A DNA stretch of 64,000 bases, taken from positions 51,599-115,598 of the forward strand of contig NZ_LKKW01000001.1 in NCBI RefSeq assembly GCF_001891165.1. The letters are read 5' to 3'. The notes under the pieces were generated by a model. The model searched no databases. It saw only the letters and a program-made list of their open reading frames with translations, and was not told where the DNA came from. Position numbers and translations under genes: made by a program. Source of the stretch: Streptobacillus ratti (GTDB lineage: Bacteria > Fusobacteriota > Fusobacteriia > Fusobacteriales > Leptotrichiaceae). Shown piece by piece: positions 28,331 to 37,061 of this stretch. Position 1 is the first letter of the stretch. Every line of letters starts with the position of its first letter.

Positions 28331-29240
28331 TAGACTTTATGTATTAGGTAGTATCAATATTGATTTATCTATAAATTGTAATAGATTTCCTAAAATAGGA
28401 GAAACGATTAGAGGAGAAGAATTTGGGAAAACTCTAGGTGGAAAAGGTGCTAATCAAGCAATAGCATCATCAATTTTAGGAATAGATACTTGTTTGATTG
28501 GTGCTGTTGGTAGTGAGGATGATAGTGATTGGATTTATAGAAAACTAAGCAATTATGGTGTCAATACATCTTCAATTAGTAAGATAGAAAATGAAGAAAC
28601 AGGACTAGCATTTATTATAAAAGCTTGTGGAGATAATTCAATTATTTTACATCATGGTGCAAATTTTAAAATGGATAGAAAAGATGTATTAAATGGATTA
28701 AAAAATGCAAAAAAAGATGACTATTTTCTTGCTCAATTTGAAGTAGATTTAAATTTAGTTTATTTAGGTATGGAGAGTGCTTCAAAAAAAGGTATGAAAA
28801 TAATAATTAATCCATCTCCTGCTATGAAAATAGATGAAAAAATGTATTCATTAATTGATTATTTAATAGTTAATCAAACAGAGGCTGAAATTTTATCTAA
28901 TATTTATCCTAAAAACTTAGAAGATTGTAAAAAAATTTTTGAAATTTTATCTAAATATGGATTAAAAAATTTAGTGGTTACACTTGGAAGTGGAGGAAGT
29001 GTTTTAGTTAATGAATTTGATAGTGCTTTTTCAAAAGGAATTGATATTATTCCTGTAGATAGTACAGGAGCAGGTGATGCTTTTACAGGAATGTTTATTA
29101 GAAGTTTATCTATGGATATTCCTATTGAAAAAAAACTATATTATTCAAATGTTTCAGGTGCATTAACTTGTTTAAAAAAAGGTGCTAGAATTGGTGTAAA
29201 AAATTTAAATGAAATTATAAATTTTAAGAAGGAGGACTAA
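28323..29240 (+). CDS. rbsK: Ribokinase
   Basis: This PfkB-family kinase phosphorylates ribose at O5. The signature LGGKGANQAIASSILG lies near the N-terminus and the catalytic motif DSTGAGDAFTGMF near residue 245. The opening MNNRLYVLGSINIDLSI is typical of ribokinase. At 305 residues it has the family length. Next to a nucleoside hydrolase it would trap the released ribose. A deoxyribokinase specificity cannot be excluded. Confidence 0.93.
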   Translation: MNNRLYVLGSINIDLSINCNRFPKIGETIRGEEFGKTLGGKGANQAIASSILGIDTCLIGAVGSEDDSDWIYRKLSNYGVNTSSISKIENEETGLAFIIKACGDNSIILHHGANFKMDRKDVLNGLKNAKKDDYFLAQFEVDLNLVYLGMESASKKGMKIIINPSPAMKIDEKMYSLIDYLIVNQTEAEILSNIYPKNLEDCKKIFEILSKYGLKNLVVTLGSGGSVLVNEFDSAFSKGIDIIPVDSTGAGDAFTGMFIRSLSMDIPIEKKLYYSNVSGALTCLKKGARIGVKNLNEIINFKKED

Positions 29241-29241
29241 A

Positions 29242-30162
29242 ATGTCTAAAATACCTATAATTATTGATACAGATCCTGGAATTGATGATGCTGTTGCATT
29301 AGCTTTAGCATTACATTCTAATAAATTAGATGTAAAATTAATAACTACAGTAGCAGGAAATGTTAGTATTGAAAAAGTTACTAAAAATACATTACAATTA
29401 TTAGATTTTTATGGCAAATCAATTCCAGTTGCAAAAGGTGCTGAAAAACCTTTATTTAGAAATGCTATTGATGCTTCAGGAGTTCATGGAGATAGTGGTA
29501 TGGGAGTTTATACTTTCCATGAAACTGATGGTAAAAATTTACTTGAAATTAATGCAGTAGAGGCTATGAAAGAAGTATTAATGAAGTCAGAAGAAAAAAT
29601 AACATTAGTACCTATAGGTCCTTTAACAAATATTGCTTTATTACTTCTTATTTATCCACAAGTTAAAAATAAAATTAAAGAAATTGTTCTTATGGGTGGA
29701 GCTATAGGTCGTGGTAATTCAGGGATTTATTCTGAATTTAATATGGATGTAGATCCTGAAGCAGCTAAAATTGTATTTACTTCAGGTATTCCTATAACTA
29801 TGGCTACATTAGATGTTGGATTAAAAGCATTAATTTATCCAGAAGATTCAGAAAAAATAAAAGAAATGCACAAAATAGGAGATATGTTCTACACTTTATT
29901 TAAAACATATAGAGGGGGAAGCTTTAATACAGGATTAAAGATGTATGATAGTTGTGCTATAGCTTATTTATTAGAACCTAGTATGTTTACTGTTCAAAAA
30001 TTATTTGTAGGAATAGAAACAAAGGGTGAATTTACATCTGGAGCAACTATAGTAGATCTTAGAAATAAATTGGGTAAAGAAGCTAATGCAACTGTTACGG
30101 TTGATATTGATGCTGATATGTTTAAAAAATGGTTTATGAGTGAAATTTATAATTGTAGATAA
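29242..30162 (+). CDS. Inosine-uridine preferring nucleoside hydrolase
   Basis: It cleaves the N-glycosidic bond of ribonucleosides to base plus ribose. The calcium-binding motif IIDTDPGIDDAVAL is at residues 6-19 and the other family blocks (PIGPLTNIAL, MGGAIGRGNSG, EFNMDVDPEAAKIV) are intact. At 306 residues it has the usual RihA/B/C length. It starts 1 base after rbsK, so ribose release and phosphorylation are coupled. Confidence 0.95.
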   Translation: MSKIPIIIDTDPGIDDAVALALALHSNKLDVKLITTVAGNVSIEKVTKNTLQLLDFYGKSIPVAKGAEKPLFRNAIDASGVHGDSGMGVYTFHETDGKNLLEINAVEAMKEVLMKSEEKITLVPIGPLTNIALLLLIYPQVKNKIKEIVLMGGAIGRGNSGIYSEFNMDVDPEAAKIVFTSGIPITMATLDVGLKALIYPEDSEKIKEMHKIGDMFYTLFKTYRGGSFNTGLKMYDSCAIAYLLEPSMFTVQKLFVGIETKGEFTSGATIVDLRNKLGKEANATVTVDIDADMFKKWFMSEIYNCR

Positions 30163-30173
30163 GGAGTTTAATT

Positions 30174-31517
30174 ATGTTCGTAGTTATTATAGGATTTTTA
30201 TCAGTCTTATTTGTTGGATACATGTTATTAAAAAAACATGATATTAAAATAACTTTATTTGGGATAGGATTATTGTTGTTATATATTGCACAGATATTAA
30301 AAGGAGAGTATACTAATTTTTTATTAAATCCTATTGATGTAATTATAAAACAATTTGGTACAACACTTGGTGGTGCAGGTTTAGTAATCTTTATTTTAGG
30401 TGGATACTCAGCGTATATGAGTGCAATTGGTGCAAATGATATGACAGTTAGATTATTAACTAAACCACTTAAAAAAGTTAAATCTGTTTATATTTTAATA
30501 CCTATTGTTTTCTTGTTAGGAAATCTTTTATCATTAGTTATTCCTAGTGCATCAAATTTAGCAATTATTTTAATTGCTACATTATTTCCAGTTTTAAGAA
30601 AATCAGGAATGAGTAATTTAACAGCAGCAGCTATTATAGCGACTACTGCAACAATTATGCCAACACCATTAGGGTCAGATAATGTAGCTGTAGCTTCTGA
30701 ATTAGGAATATCTGTTGAAAGTTATGTTTTTGGTTCACATGCAATTGTATCTATACCAACTTTATTTTTCATGTCTATTGTACATATGATATGGCAAAAA
30801 TATTGTGATAAAAAACAATTCTCAAATGATAATTTTGAAGAAGATAAGATTGAAATAAAAGAAGAAAAACCTTTTAGTTTAGTATATTCATTATTACCTT
30901 TATTACCAATATTAATATTACTTATCAGTTTTGTTTTAGAAAGTATAACAAAAACAAAATTATCTTTAAGTGTTTTATCTGTAACTATTATTTCAGTAAT
31001 AATTACTATATTAATAGAAATTATTAAAAATAGAAATGTTAATAGTTCTTTAATGGTAGTAGAACAATTTTTCAAAGGTATGGGAAATTCAATGGGAATA
31101 GTTGTACTATTAGTAGCAGCATCAACTTATGTAAATGGATTAAAAGGTATTGGATTAATAAATATATTACAAGAAGTAATGACTAAAACTAGTGCCTCAG
31201 GTATTTTATTACCTATTATTTTAGTTATATTCACAGCTATAATAGTTTTATTAAGTGGAAGTGGAACAGCTTTATTCTTTGCATTAATACCACTTTTAGT
31301 ACCTTTAGCAAAAGCAGCAAATATTTCGCCTATAGCCATTTCTATACCTTTAGGTTTATCAGGTAATTTATTACGTGCTGTTTCTCCAGTTTCAGCTGTT
31401 ATTATGATTGTTTCTGGGGCAGTTAAGGAAGATCCTATTAATCTTGTTAAAAGAACTTCTATACCTATGATATTAGGTGTATTATTTATGCTTATTTTAT
31501 CACTTATATTATTTTAA
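30174..31517 (+). CDS. DcuC-family carrier, probably for nucleoside or related substrate
   Basis: A protein of 447 residues with about 12 hydrophobic segments. It resembles the anaerobic C4-dicarboxylate carrier family DcuC, with conserved loops TATIMPTPLGSDNVA and LSGSGTALFFALIPLLVPLAKAA. The operon (ribokinase and nucleoside hydrolase under a LacI regulator) suggests that the real substrate is a nucleoside or a ribose-containing compound rather than succinate. That is inference from context only. A terminator follows. Confidence 0.85.
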   Translation: MFVVIIGFLSVLFVGYMLLKKHDIKITLFGIGLLLLYIAQILKGEYTNFLLNPIDVIIKQFGTTLGGAGLVIFILGGYSAYMSAIGANDMTVRLLTKPLKKVKSVYILIPIVFLLGNLLSLVIPSASNLAIILIATLFPVLRKSGMSNLTAAAIIATTATIMPTPLGSDNVAVASELGISVESYVFGSHAIVSIPTLFFMSIVHMIWQKYCDKKQFSNDNFEEDKIEIKEEKPFSLVYSLLPLLPILILLISFVLESITKTKLSLSVLSVTIISVIITILIEIIKNRNVNSSLMVVEQFFKGMGNSMGIVVLLVAASTYVNGLKGIGLINILQEVMTKTSASGILLPIILVIFTAIIVLLSGSGTALFFALIPLLVPLAKAANISPIAISIPLGLSGNLLRAVSPVSAVIMIVSGAVKEDPINLVKRTSIPMILGVLFMLILSLILF

Positions 31518-31587
31518 ATAATTTATGATTTAATAAAAGAGCAATAAAAGATATTTTAATTAAAGAATTAATTTAAAAATTTGTTTA

Positions 31588-31620
31588 AGACGATAGCCAA
31601 AAACTATCGTTTTTTCTTTT
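31588..31620 (+). terminator. Terminator after the nucleoside operon
   Basis: ACGATAG and CTATCGT form a stem with a 7-base loop, followed by TTTTTTCTTTT. Confidence 0.85.
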
Positions 31621-31666
31621 ATTTATAAGAAAGTTTGAATATCAAAATATTTTTTATAAAAAGTAC

Positions 31667-31695
31667 TTGCTAATATAGTAAAAAAGGTATATAAT
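31667..31695 (+). promoter_or_regulatory. Promoter of the TetR-ABC-ECF operon
   Basis: TTGCTA, 17 bases and TATAAT lie directly upstream of a long palindrome. Confidence 0.7.
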
Positions 31696-31698
31696 AAT

Positions 31699-31720
31699 TT
31701 ATCGACACATGTGTCGGTAA
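31699..31720. promoter_or_regulatory. Palindromic operator, probably bound by the TetR-type regulator
   Basis: A 22-bp palindrome with a single mismatch pair and a perfect 14-bp centre CGACACATGTGTCG sits a few bases downstream of the -10 box, between promoter and ribosome binding site. This is the usual place for TetR autorepression. It is strikingly GC-rich against its background. Confidence 0.75.
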
Positions 31721-31734
31721 GAGGAGGTGTGAAT

Positions 31735-32337
31735 GTGAGTCCTGCAAAAAGATTAAGTGAAGCTGAAAGAAAAAGAGAAATTATGGAAGCAGCTACCAAA
31801 ATAATTACAATTAAAGGATTAGAAAATACTACAATGGAAGATATTATATCTGAAACCACATTATCTAGGGGTGGAGTATATCATTATTATAAAAGTGTTA
31901 TAGATATTTTTAAGGATATTATGATTTTTGGAATTGAATATAGAAGTGAAATAATAAAAAGTCATTTAAATGAACGTAATAATTTATCAAATAATCAGTT
32001 TATAGCAAAACAAATTGTTGATAAAATTATAGATGAAAATCCGTATATGCCTCTTTATGTTGAATTTTTAGTTTCTAAGAAAAGAATTCCAGAATTAAAT
32101 AATATTATGATTGAACTTCAAGAGAGAACAAAAGAGAGTTTAAAAACTATTTTTGATGATGATTCTGATATGTTATTTGAACCCAATAGTTTTTTGTTTG
32201 TTAATGATTTTATTAATGCCTTAATAGTTGCTTCTGATATTTTAGAAGCAAGAGAAAATTTTAAGAAAAATAGAGATTTATTAGAAAAAATGTTTATTTA
32301 TATATTAGAAAGGGATGATTATAATGGAAGTTTATAA
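31735..32337 (+). CDS. TetR/AcrR-family transcriptional regulator
   Basis: The N-terminal helix-turn-helix (about 10-60) reads REIMEAATKIITIKGLENTTMEDI followed by SRGGVYHYYKSVIDIF, the TetR signature. The C-terminal ligand domain is not recognisable. The start is the GTG at 31735, behind GAGGAGG. An earlier GTG at 31711 lies inside the operator palindrome and has no site. It overlaps the first ABC gene by 14 bp, so it is the first gene of the operon it probably controls. Confidence 0.92.
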   Translation: MSPAKRLSEAERKREIMEAATKIITIKGLENTTMEDIISETTLSRGGVYHYYKSVIDIFKDIMIFGIEYRSEIIKSHLNERNNLSNNQFIAKQIVDKIIDENPYMPLYVEFLVSKKRIPELNNIMIELQERTKESLKTIFDDDSDMLFEPNSFLFVNDFINALIVASDILEARENFKKNRDLLEKMFIYILERDDYNGSL

Positions 32338-34078
32338 GAAATTGTTTCGATATGTACCAGATTGTAAATTAATGGGTTATATAAGTATTATAATATCGGG
32401 AATTTCAGCTTTTTTAATGGTATATGGATACTACTACATATATCAATTTTTAAAAGAAGTTATTGTGAGTAATAATTTTGAAAATGCAAGTTATCATTCA
32501 ATAAGAATTGTATGTTATTTAACTTTAAGTTTTTTAATGTATATTTTATCTTTAACTATTTCTCACAAATTAGCATTTAGATTGGAAACAAATTTAAGAA
32601 AGAGGGGAATAGATGGACTAACAGATTCAAGTTTCAGATTTTTTGATTTGCATTCATCTGGTTATATTAGAAAAACTATAGATGATAATGCAGTTAAGAC
32701 ACATATGGCGGTAGCTCATATGATTCCAGATAATTCACAGGCTTTTTTAGTTCCTATTTTTGCTCTTACATTATCATTTCTGATTAGTTTCCGTGTGGGA
32801 GCAGTTATTATTACTTTATCGATAGTAACAGCTTTTATATTAAAGAAAATGATGGGTAATGGAGAATTTATGAAACTATATCAAGCTTCACTTGATAAAT
32901 TAAGTTCAGAAACAGTAGAGTATATTAGAGGTATTCAAGTAGTTAAAATTTTTGGTATAAAATTAAAATCTTTTAAAGCCCTTCATGATGCCATTATTGA
33001 CTATTCAAAATATGCTTATGAATATTCTATTTCATGTAAAAAACCTTATGTTTTGTATCAGTTAATATTTCTAGGATTAATTGCTATTATTACTATACCA
33101 CTTAGTTTTTTTCTAACAGAAATAAATGAGCCTAAGGTAATAGCTGTAGAGCTTATTATGATTTTCTTTTTAAGTGGAGTAATGATGGTGTCATTTATGA
33201 AAATCATGTGGGCAAGCATGAATATTTTTAATGCAAATTATGCAATGGATAACTTAGAAAATTTATATAATAAAATGCAAGAAGATAAGTTAAGTTATGG
33301 TAAAAGAGAAAATTTTGATAATTATAATATTGAATTTGATAATGTTAGTTTTTCATATGGAGAAAATAAAGTATTAGAAAATTTATCTTTTTCTTTAGAT
33401 GAAAAGAAAACTTATGCTTTAGTAGGACATTCTGGTTCAGGTAAATCAACAGTTGCTAAACTTATATCAGGATTCTACAAAGTAGATGGTGGTTTTATTA
33501 AAATAGGTGGATATCCACTTGAAGAATATACAAAAGAAGCAATTATAAATAATATTTCATTTGTATTTCAAGATAGTAAATTATTTAAAAAATCTATATA
33601 TGATAATGTTGCTTTAGCTGATGAAAATGCTAGTAGAGAAGAAGTGATGAAAGCTATTAATCTTGCTGGTTGTGATGAAATTATTTCTAAATTTAAAGAA
33701 AAAGAAAATACTATTATAGGTTCAAAAGGTATATATCTTTCTGGTGGAGAAAAACAAAGAATTGCTATTGCAAGAGCAATTTTAAAGAAATCTCCTATAG
33801 TTATTATGGATGAAGCTAGTGCTTCTATTGATGCTGATAATGAATATGAATTACAAAAAGCTTTCAAAAATTTAATGAAAGATAAAACAGTAATCATGAT
33901 TGCACATAGAATGAGTAGTATAAAAAATGTTGATGAAATACTTGTATTAGAAAATGGTAAATTAGTTGAAAGAGGAAATAATGAAACATTACTAAGAAAA
34001 GATGGATTATACAGTAGATTGCTTAATTTATATGAAACTGCAAATGATTGGAGGGTTTCAAATGAAGAATTATTATAA
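32324..34078 (+). CDS. ABC half-transporter, exporter fold (first of pair)
   Basis: This 584-residue half-transporter has six transmembrane helices in about residues 15-300 and a C-terminal ABC domain with Walker A GHSGSGKST, signature LSGGEKQRIAIARA and Walker B VIMDEASAS. I use ATG 32324, 9 bases behind AAAGGG. ATG 32315 touches that site. The partner gene overlaps its end, so the two probably form a heterodimer. Exporter-fold pairs of the YbtP/YbtQ and IrtAB type work as metallophore importers. The adjacent ECF genes make that reading attractive here, but drug or peptide export is equally possible. Confidence 0.93.
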   Translation: MEVYKKLFRYVPDCKLMGYISIIISGISAFLMVYGYYYIYQFLKEVIVSNNFENASYHSIRIVCYLTLSFLMYILSLTISHKLAFRLETNLRKRGIDGLTDSSFRFFDLHSSGYIRKTIDDNAVKTHMAVAHMIPDNSQAFLVPIFALTLSFLISFRVGAVIITLSIVTAFILKKMMGNGEFMKLYQASLDKLSSETVEYIRGIQVVKIFGIKLKSFKALHDAIIDYSKYAYEYSISCKKPYVLYQLIFLGLIAIITIPLSFFLTEINEPKVIAVELIMIFFLSGVMMVSFMKIMWASMNIFNANYAMDNLENLYNKMQEDKLSYGKRENFDNYNIEFDNVSFSYGENKVLENLSFSLDEKKTYALVGHSGSGKSTVAKLISGFYKVDGGFIKIGGYPLEEYTKEAIINNISFVFQDSKLFKKSIYDNVALADENASREEVMKAINLAGCDEIISKFKEKENTIIGSKGIYLSGGEKQRIAIARAILKKSPIVIMDEASASIDADNEYELQKAFKNLMKDKTVIMIAHRMSSIKNVDEILVLENGKLVERGNNETLLRKDGLYSRLLNLYETANDWRVSNEELL

Positions 34079-35783
34079 AAAGATTTACGCTTTATCAGAA
34101 CAGGGTGCAAAGAATTTAACTAAAGCTACTTTTTTTTGTTTTTTAACATATTTCATTAATTTAGCTATAATATTTATTTTAATGACACTGCTTAATCAAT
34201 TGATTTTAGGAAATGTAGTTAGCCCATTGAAATATATACTTATCGCTGTATTAACCTTAACATTAATGTATATATTATTATCAAAAGAATATGTTAGTTT
34301 ATATAATGCAACATATAAAGAATCAGCAAATTTAAGAAAGGAAATTTCTAAAACTTTAGCAGATATTCCTATTGCCTATTTCTCAAAGCATGATTTATCG
34401 GATTTATCTCAAACTATTATGTCAGATGTACAGGCAATTGAGCATGCTATGAGTCATGCTATTCCAAAAGTTGTTGGTATATGGTTATTCTTTCCTGTTA
34501 TGGGATTAATGATGTTAATCGGAAATTGGGAATTGGGACTAGCTGTTATTATTCCAACTCTTTTAAGCTTTATAATATTACCATTAAATAAGAAAAGAAT
34601 AAATTCAGGAGATAGTAAATATTTTAAGGTGCTTAGAGATAATTCTGAATTATTTCAAGAAACTATTGAATTACAACAAGAAATTAGTAGTTTTAATAAA
34701 TCGGAAAAAATAAAAAAAGAATTATATAAAAAAATGGAAGAAAGCGAAAAAATTCATTTTAGAGTTGAATTGGGATTAATTTCAGTTATTAGTTTATCAT
34801 CACTTTTTTCATATATAAGTGTTGCTGTGGTAATAGCAGTTGGAATCTATCTTTTAATTAATAATCAAATTAGTCTTTTATACTTAATAGGATATATTAT
34901 ATCATCTATAAAAATAAAAGAATTACTTGATATTTCTAAAGAGGGATTAATGGAAATGTTTTATATAGAACCTGCAATTAAAAGGATTAAACAAATTAAA
35001 AATGAAATTATTCAAGAGGTAAATCACACAAAATTTTCTAATTATGATATAGAATTTAAGAATGTATCATTTTCTTATGATTCAAATACTCAAATATTGA
35101 AGGATATAAGTTTTATAGCAAAGCAGGGAGAAGTTACGGCTATTGTTGGTGCATCAGGATCAGGTAAAACATCTATATTAAGATTAGTATCAAGACTTTA
35201 TGATTATGATGATGGGCATATTTTAATTGATGGTAAAGATATTAAAAATGTCTCAACAGATTCTTTATTTAAAAATATATCTATAGTTTTCCAGGATGTA
35301 ACTTTATTTAATACAAGCATATTAGAAAACATTCGTTTAGGTAAGGAATCAGCTACAGATGAAGAAGTTAAAAGGGCAGCAGAACTTGCAAATTGTATGG
35401 ATTTTATTGATAAATTACCAAATGGATTTAATACTTTTATTGGTGAAAATGGTGCAGAGTTATCAGGTGGAGAAAGACAAAGACTTTCTATTGCTAGAGC
35501 TTTCTTAAAGAATGCACCAATATTGATATTAGATGAAATATCATCGAGTCTTGATGTAGATAATGAAAAGAAAATTCAAGATAGTTTAAATAAATTAATA
35601 AAAGATAAAACTGTCATAATTATTTCACATAGATTGAAATCAATTGAGAATGTAAATAAAATAGTTGTTATTGACAATGGATATGTTGAAAATGTAGGAA
35701 ATCATGAAGAACTTATAGAAACTTCAAAAGTTTATAAAAATTTGATTCAAAAAACAAAATTAGCAGATGAATTTAATTATTAG
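34062..35783 (+). CDS. ABC half-transporter, exporter fold (second of pair)
   Basis: This 573-residue partner of the preceding gene has a membrane domain in about 20-310 and an ABC domain with Walker A GASGSGKTS, signature LSGGERQRLSIARA and Walker B LILDEISSS. The start is ATG 34062, preceded by GGAGGG. Translation from 34002 would add 20 residues that lie inside the previous gene and have no site. The overlap of 17 bp with the first subunit indicates coupling and equal expression. Confidence 0.93.
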   Translation: MKNYYKKIYALSEQGAKNLTKATFFCFLTYFINLAIIFILMTLLNQLILGNVVSPLKYILIAVLTLTLMYILLSKEYVSLYNATYKESANLRKEISKTLADIPIAYFSKHDLSDLSQTIMSDVQAIEHAMSHAIPKVVGIWLFFPVMGLMMLIGNWELGLAVIIPTLLSFIILPLNKKRINSGDSKYFKVLRDNSELFQETIELQQEISSFNKSEKIKKELYKKMEESEKIHFRVELGLISVISLSSLFSYISVAVVIAVGIYLLINNQISLLYLIGYIISSIKIKELLDISKEGLMEMFYIEPAIKRIKQIKNEIIQEVNHTKFSNYDIEFKNVSFSYDSNTQILKDISFIAKQGEVTAIVGASGSGKTSILRLVSRLYDYDDGHILIDGKDIKNVSTDSLFKNISIVFQDVTLFNTSILENIRLGKESATDEEVKRAAELANCMDFIDKLPNGFNTFIGENGAELSGGERQRLSIARAFLKNAPILILDEISSSLDVDNEKKIQDSLNKLIKDKTVIIISHRLKSIENVNKIVVIDNGYVENVGNHEELIETSKVYKNLIQKTKLADEFNY

Positions 35784-35793
35784 GAGAATTAAT

Positions 35794-36375
35794 ATGAAAA
35801 AAAATAATTTAAAAATTAAAGATTTAGTAACAATAGGAGTATTTATTGTTATTTATACCGTTATTATGTTTTCGGTTGGAATGATTGGACTAGTACCAAT
35901 TTTATTTCTAATTTACCCAACTATACTTGGTATTGTATCAGGTACAATAATTATGTTGTTTATGGCAAAAGTCCAAAAACCTTGGTCATTATTTATACTT
36001 GGAGTATTTTCTCCATTTCTTATGTTTGCATTAGGGCATACTTACGTAATTGCAGTACATGCACTTATTGTAATGCTTATAGCTGAAGGTGTAAGAAGAA
36101 TAGGGAATTACAGCTCATTTAAATATAATATGTTTGCTTTTGCTATTTTTAATACATGGATTTGTGGTTCACTTATGCAAATGCTTTTGGCAAAAGAAAA
36201 ATATATTGAACTTTCTATGATGATGGGTAAAGAATATGTTGATAACTTAGAAAGATTAATTACATATCCACATATGTTATTAGTTTATTTAGGAGCAATT
36301 ATTGGAGGAATAATAGGTGCATATATTGGAAAGGTATTCCTTAAAAGACATTTTGAAAAAGCAGGTATTATTTAA
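35794..36375 (+). CDS. ECF transporter S component, MptD/Trep_Strep family
   Basis: This 193-residue membrane protein has about five or six hydrophobic segments, with GIVSGTIIMLFMAKVQKPWSLF typical of the MptD-type substrate-binding subunits. The start is ATG 35794 behind TTAGGAGA. The ATG 27 bases earlier is inside the upstream gene. The substrate of this S family has not been settled in general. The next two genes supply the T and A components, so this is a dedicated (group I) ECF system. Confidence 0.85.
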   Translation: MKKNNLKIKDLVTIGVFIVIYTVIMFSVGMIGLVPILFLIYPTILGIVSGTIIMLFMAKVQKPWSLFILGVFSPFLMFALGHTYVIAVHALIVMLIAEGVRRIGNYSSFKYNMFAFAIFNTWICGSLMQMLLAKEKYIELSMMMGKEYVDNLERLITYPHMLLVYLGAIIGGIIGAYIGKVFLKRHFEKAGII

Positions 36376-37061
36376 TGTATTTTATTAAGGCTAACAGATT
36401 AAATCCAAATCCTATAACGAAGTTTTTCGTTGTAGGATTATTAGGTATTATAATTTTAAATTCAATAAATCATTATTTTGAATGGGCAATTATATTTGTT
36501 ATTTCATTTATGTATTTAATAAATGGATTAAAAAGAGATGCAATGAAAAATATAATTGTATTTGGTATTTTATTTTTTGCACCTAGCTTTGAAATTTTGG
36601 CTAAATTACCATTTATAGTAAAGCTTATATTTTCATTATTATTTGTACTTCGTATGTTTTATATCCCATTTTCTGCTGGTAAATTTTTAATTAAAACATC
36701 TGATGTAGGGAGTATTATTTCTTCTATGGATTGTTTAAAAATTCCAAATACAATATCTATACCAGTAGCAGTAATGTTTAGATTTTTTCCATCATTTGTT
36801 GAAGAAAGAAATAATATAAAAATGGCTATGAGAATAAGAGGAATAAAAATTAAAAATCCAATTAAATATTTGGAGTATGTGGCTGTCCCTTTACTTATTA
36901 TTTCATCAAATATAGCAGATGATATATCAAAATCTGCTGAAACAAAATGTATTGCTAATCCTATTAAAAAGACAAGATATATTAGTATAAGTGTAAATCC
37001 AATTGATTTCATTTATGTAATTACAATAATACTTTTAGTGATTGGAGGATTATTATGGTAA
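36375..37061 (+). CDS. ECF transporter T component (EcfT/CbiQ-like)
   Basis: This 228-residue energy-coupling membrane protein has about five hydrophobic segments and the cytoplasmic coupling motif AMRIRGIKIKNP, which corresponds to the Ala-Arg-Gly motif that contacts the ATPases. It overlaps the S gene by 1 base and the A gene by 7. Confidence 0.88.
   Translation: MYFIKANRLNPNPITKFFVVGLLGIIILNSINHYFEWAIIFVISFMYLINGLKRDAMKNIIVFGILFFAPSFEILAKLPFIVKLIFSLLFVLRMFYIPFSAGKFLIKTSDVGSIISSMDCLKIPNTISIPVAVMFRFFPSFVEERNNIKMAMRIRGIKIKNPIKYLEYVAVPLLIISSNIADDISKSAETKCIANPIKKTRYISISVNPIDFIYVITIILLVIGGLLW

Noticed and set aside
31711..31734. Earlier GTG start for the TetR-type regulator
   Set aside because: The codon lies inside the operator palindrome and in front of the ribosome binding site GAGGAGG, which serves GTG 31735.
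33568..34110. 180-codon open frame on the minus strand inside the two ABC half-transporter genes
   Set aside because: It is antisense to highly conserved ATPase motifs, has no ribosome binding site and a composition that mirrors the + strand genes.
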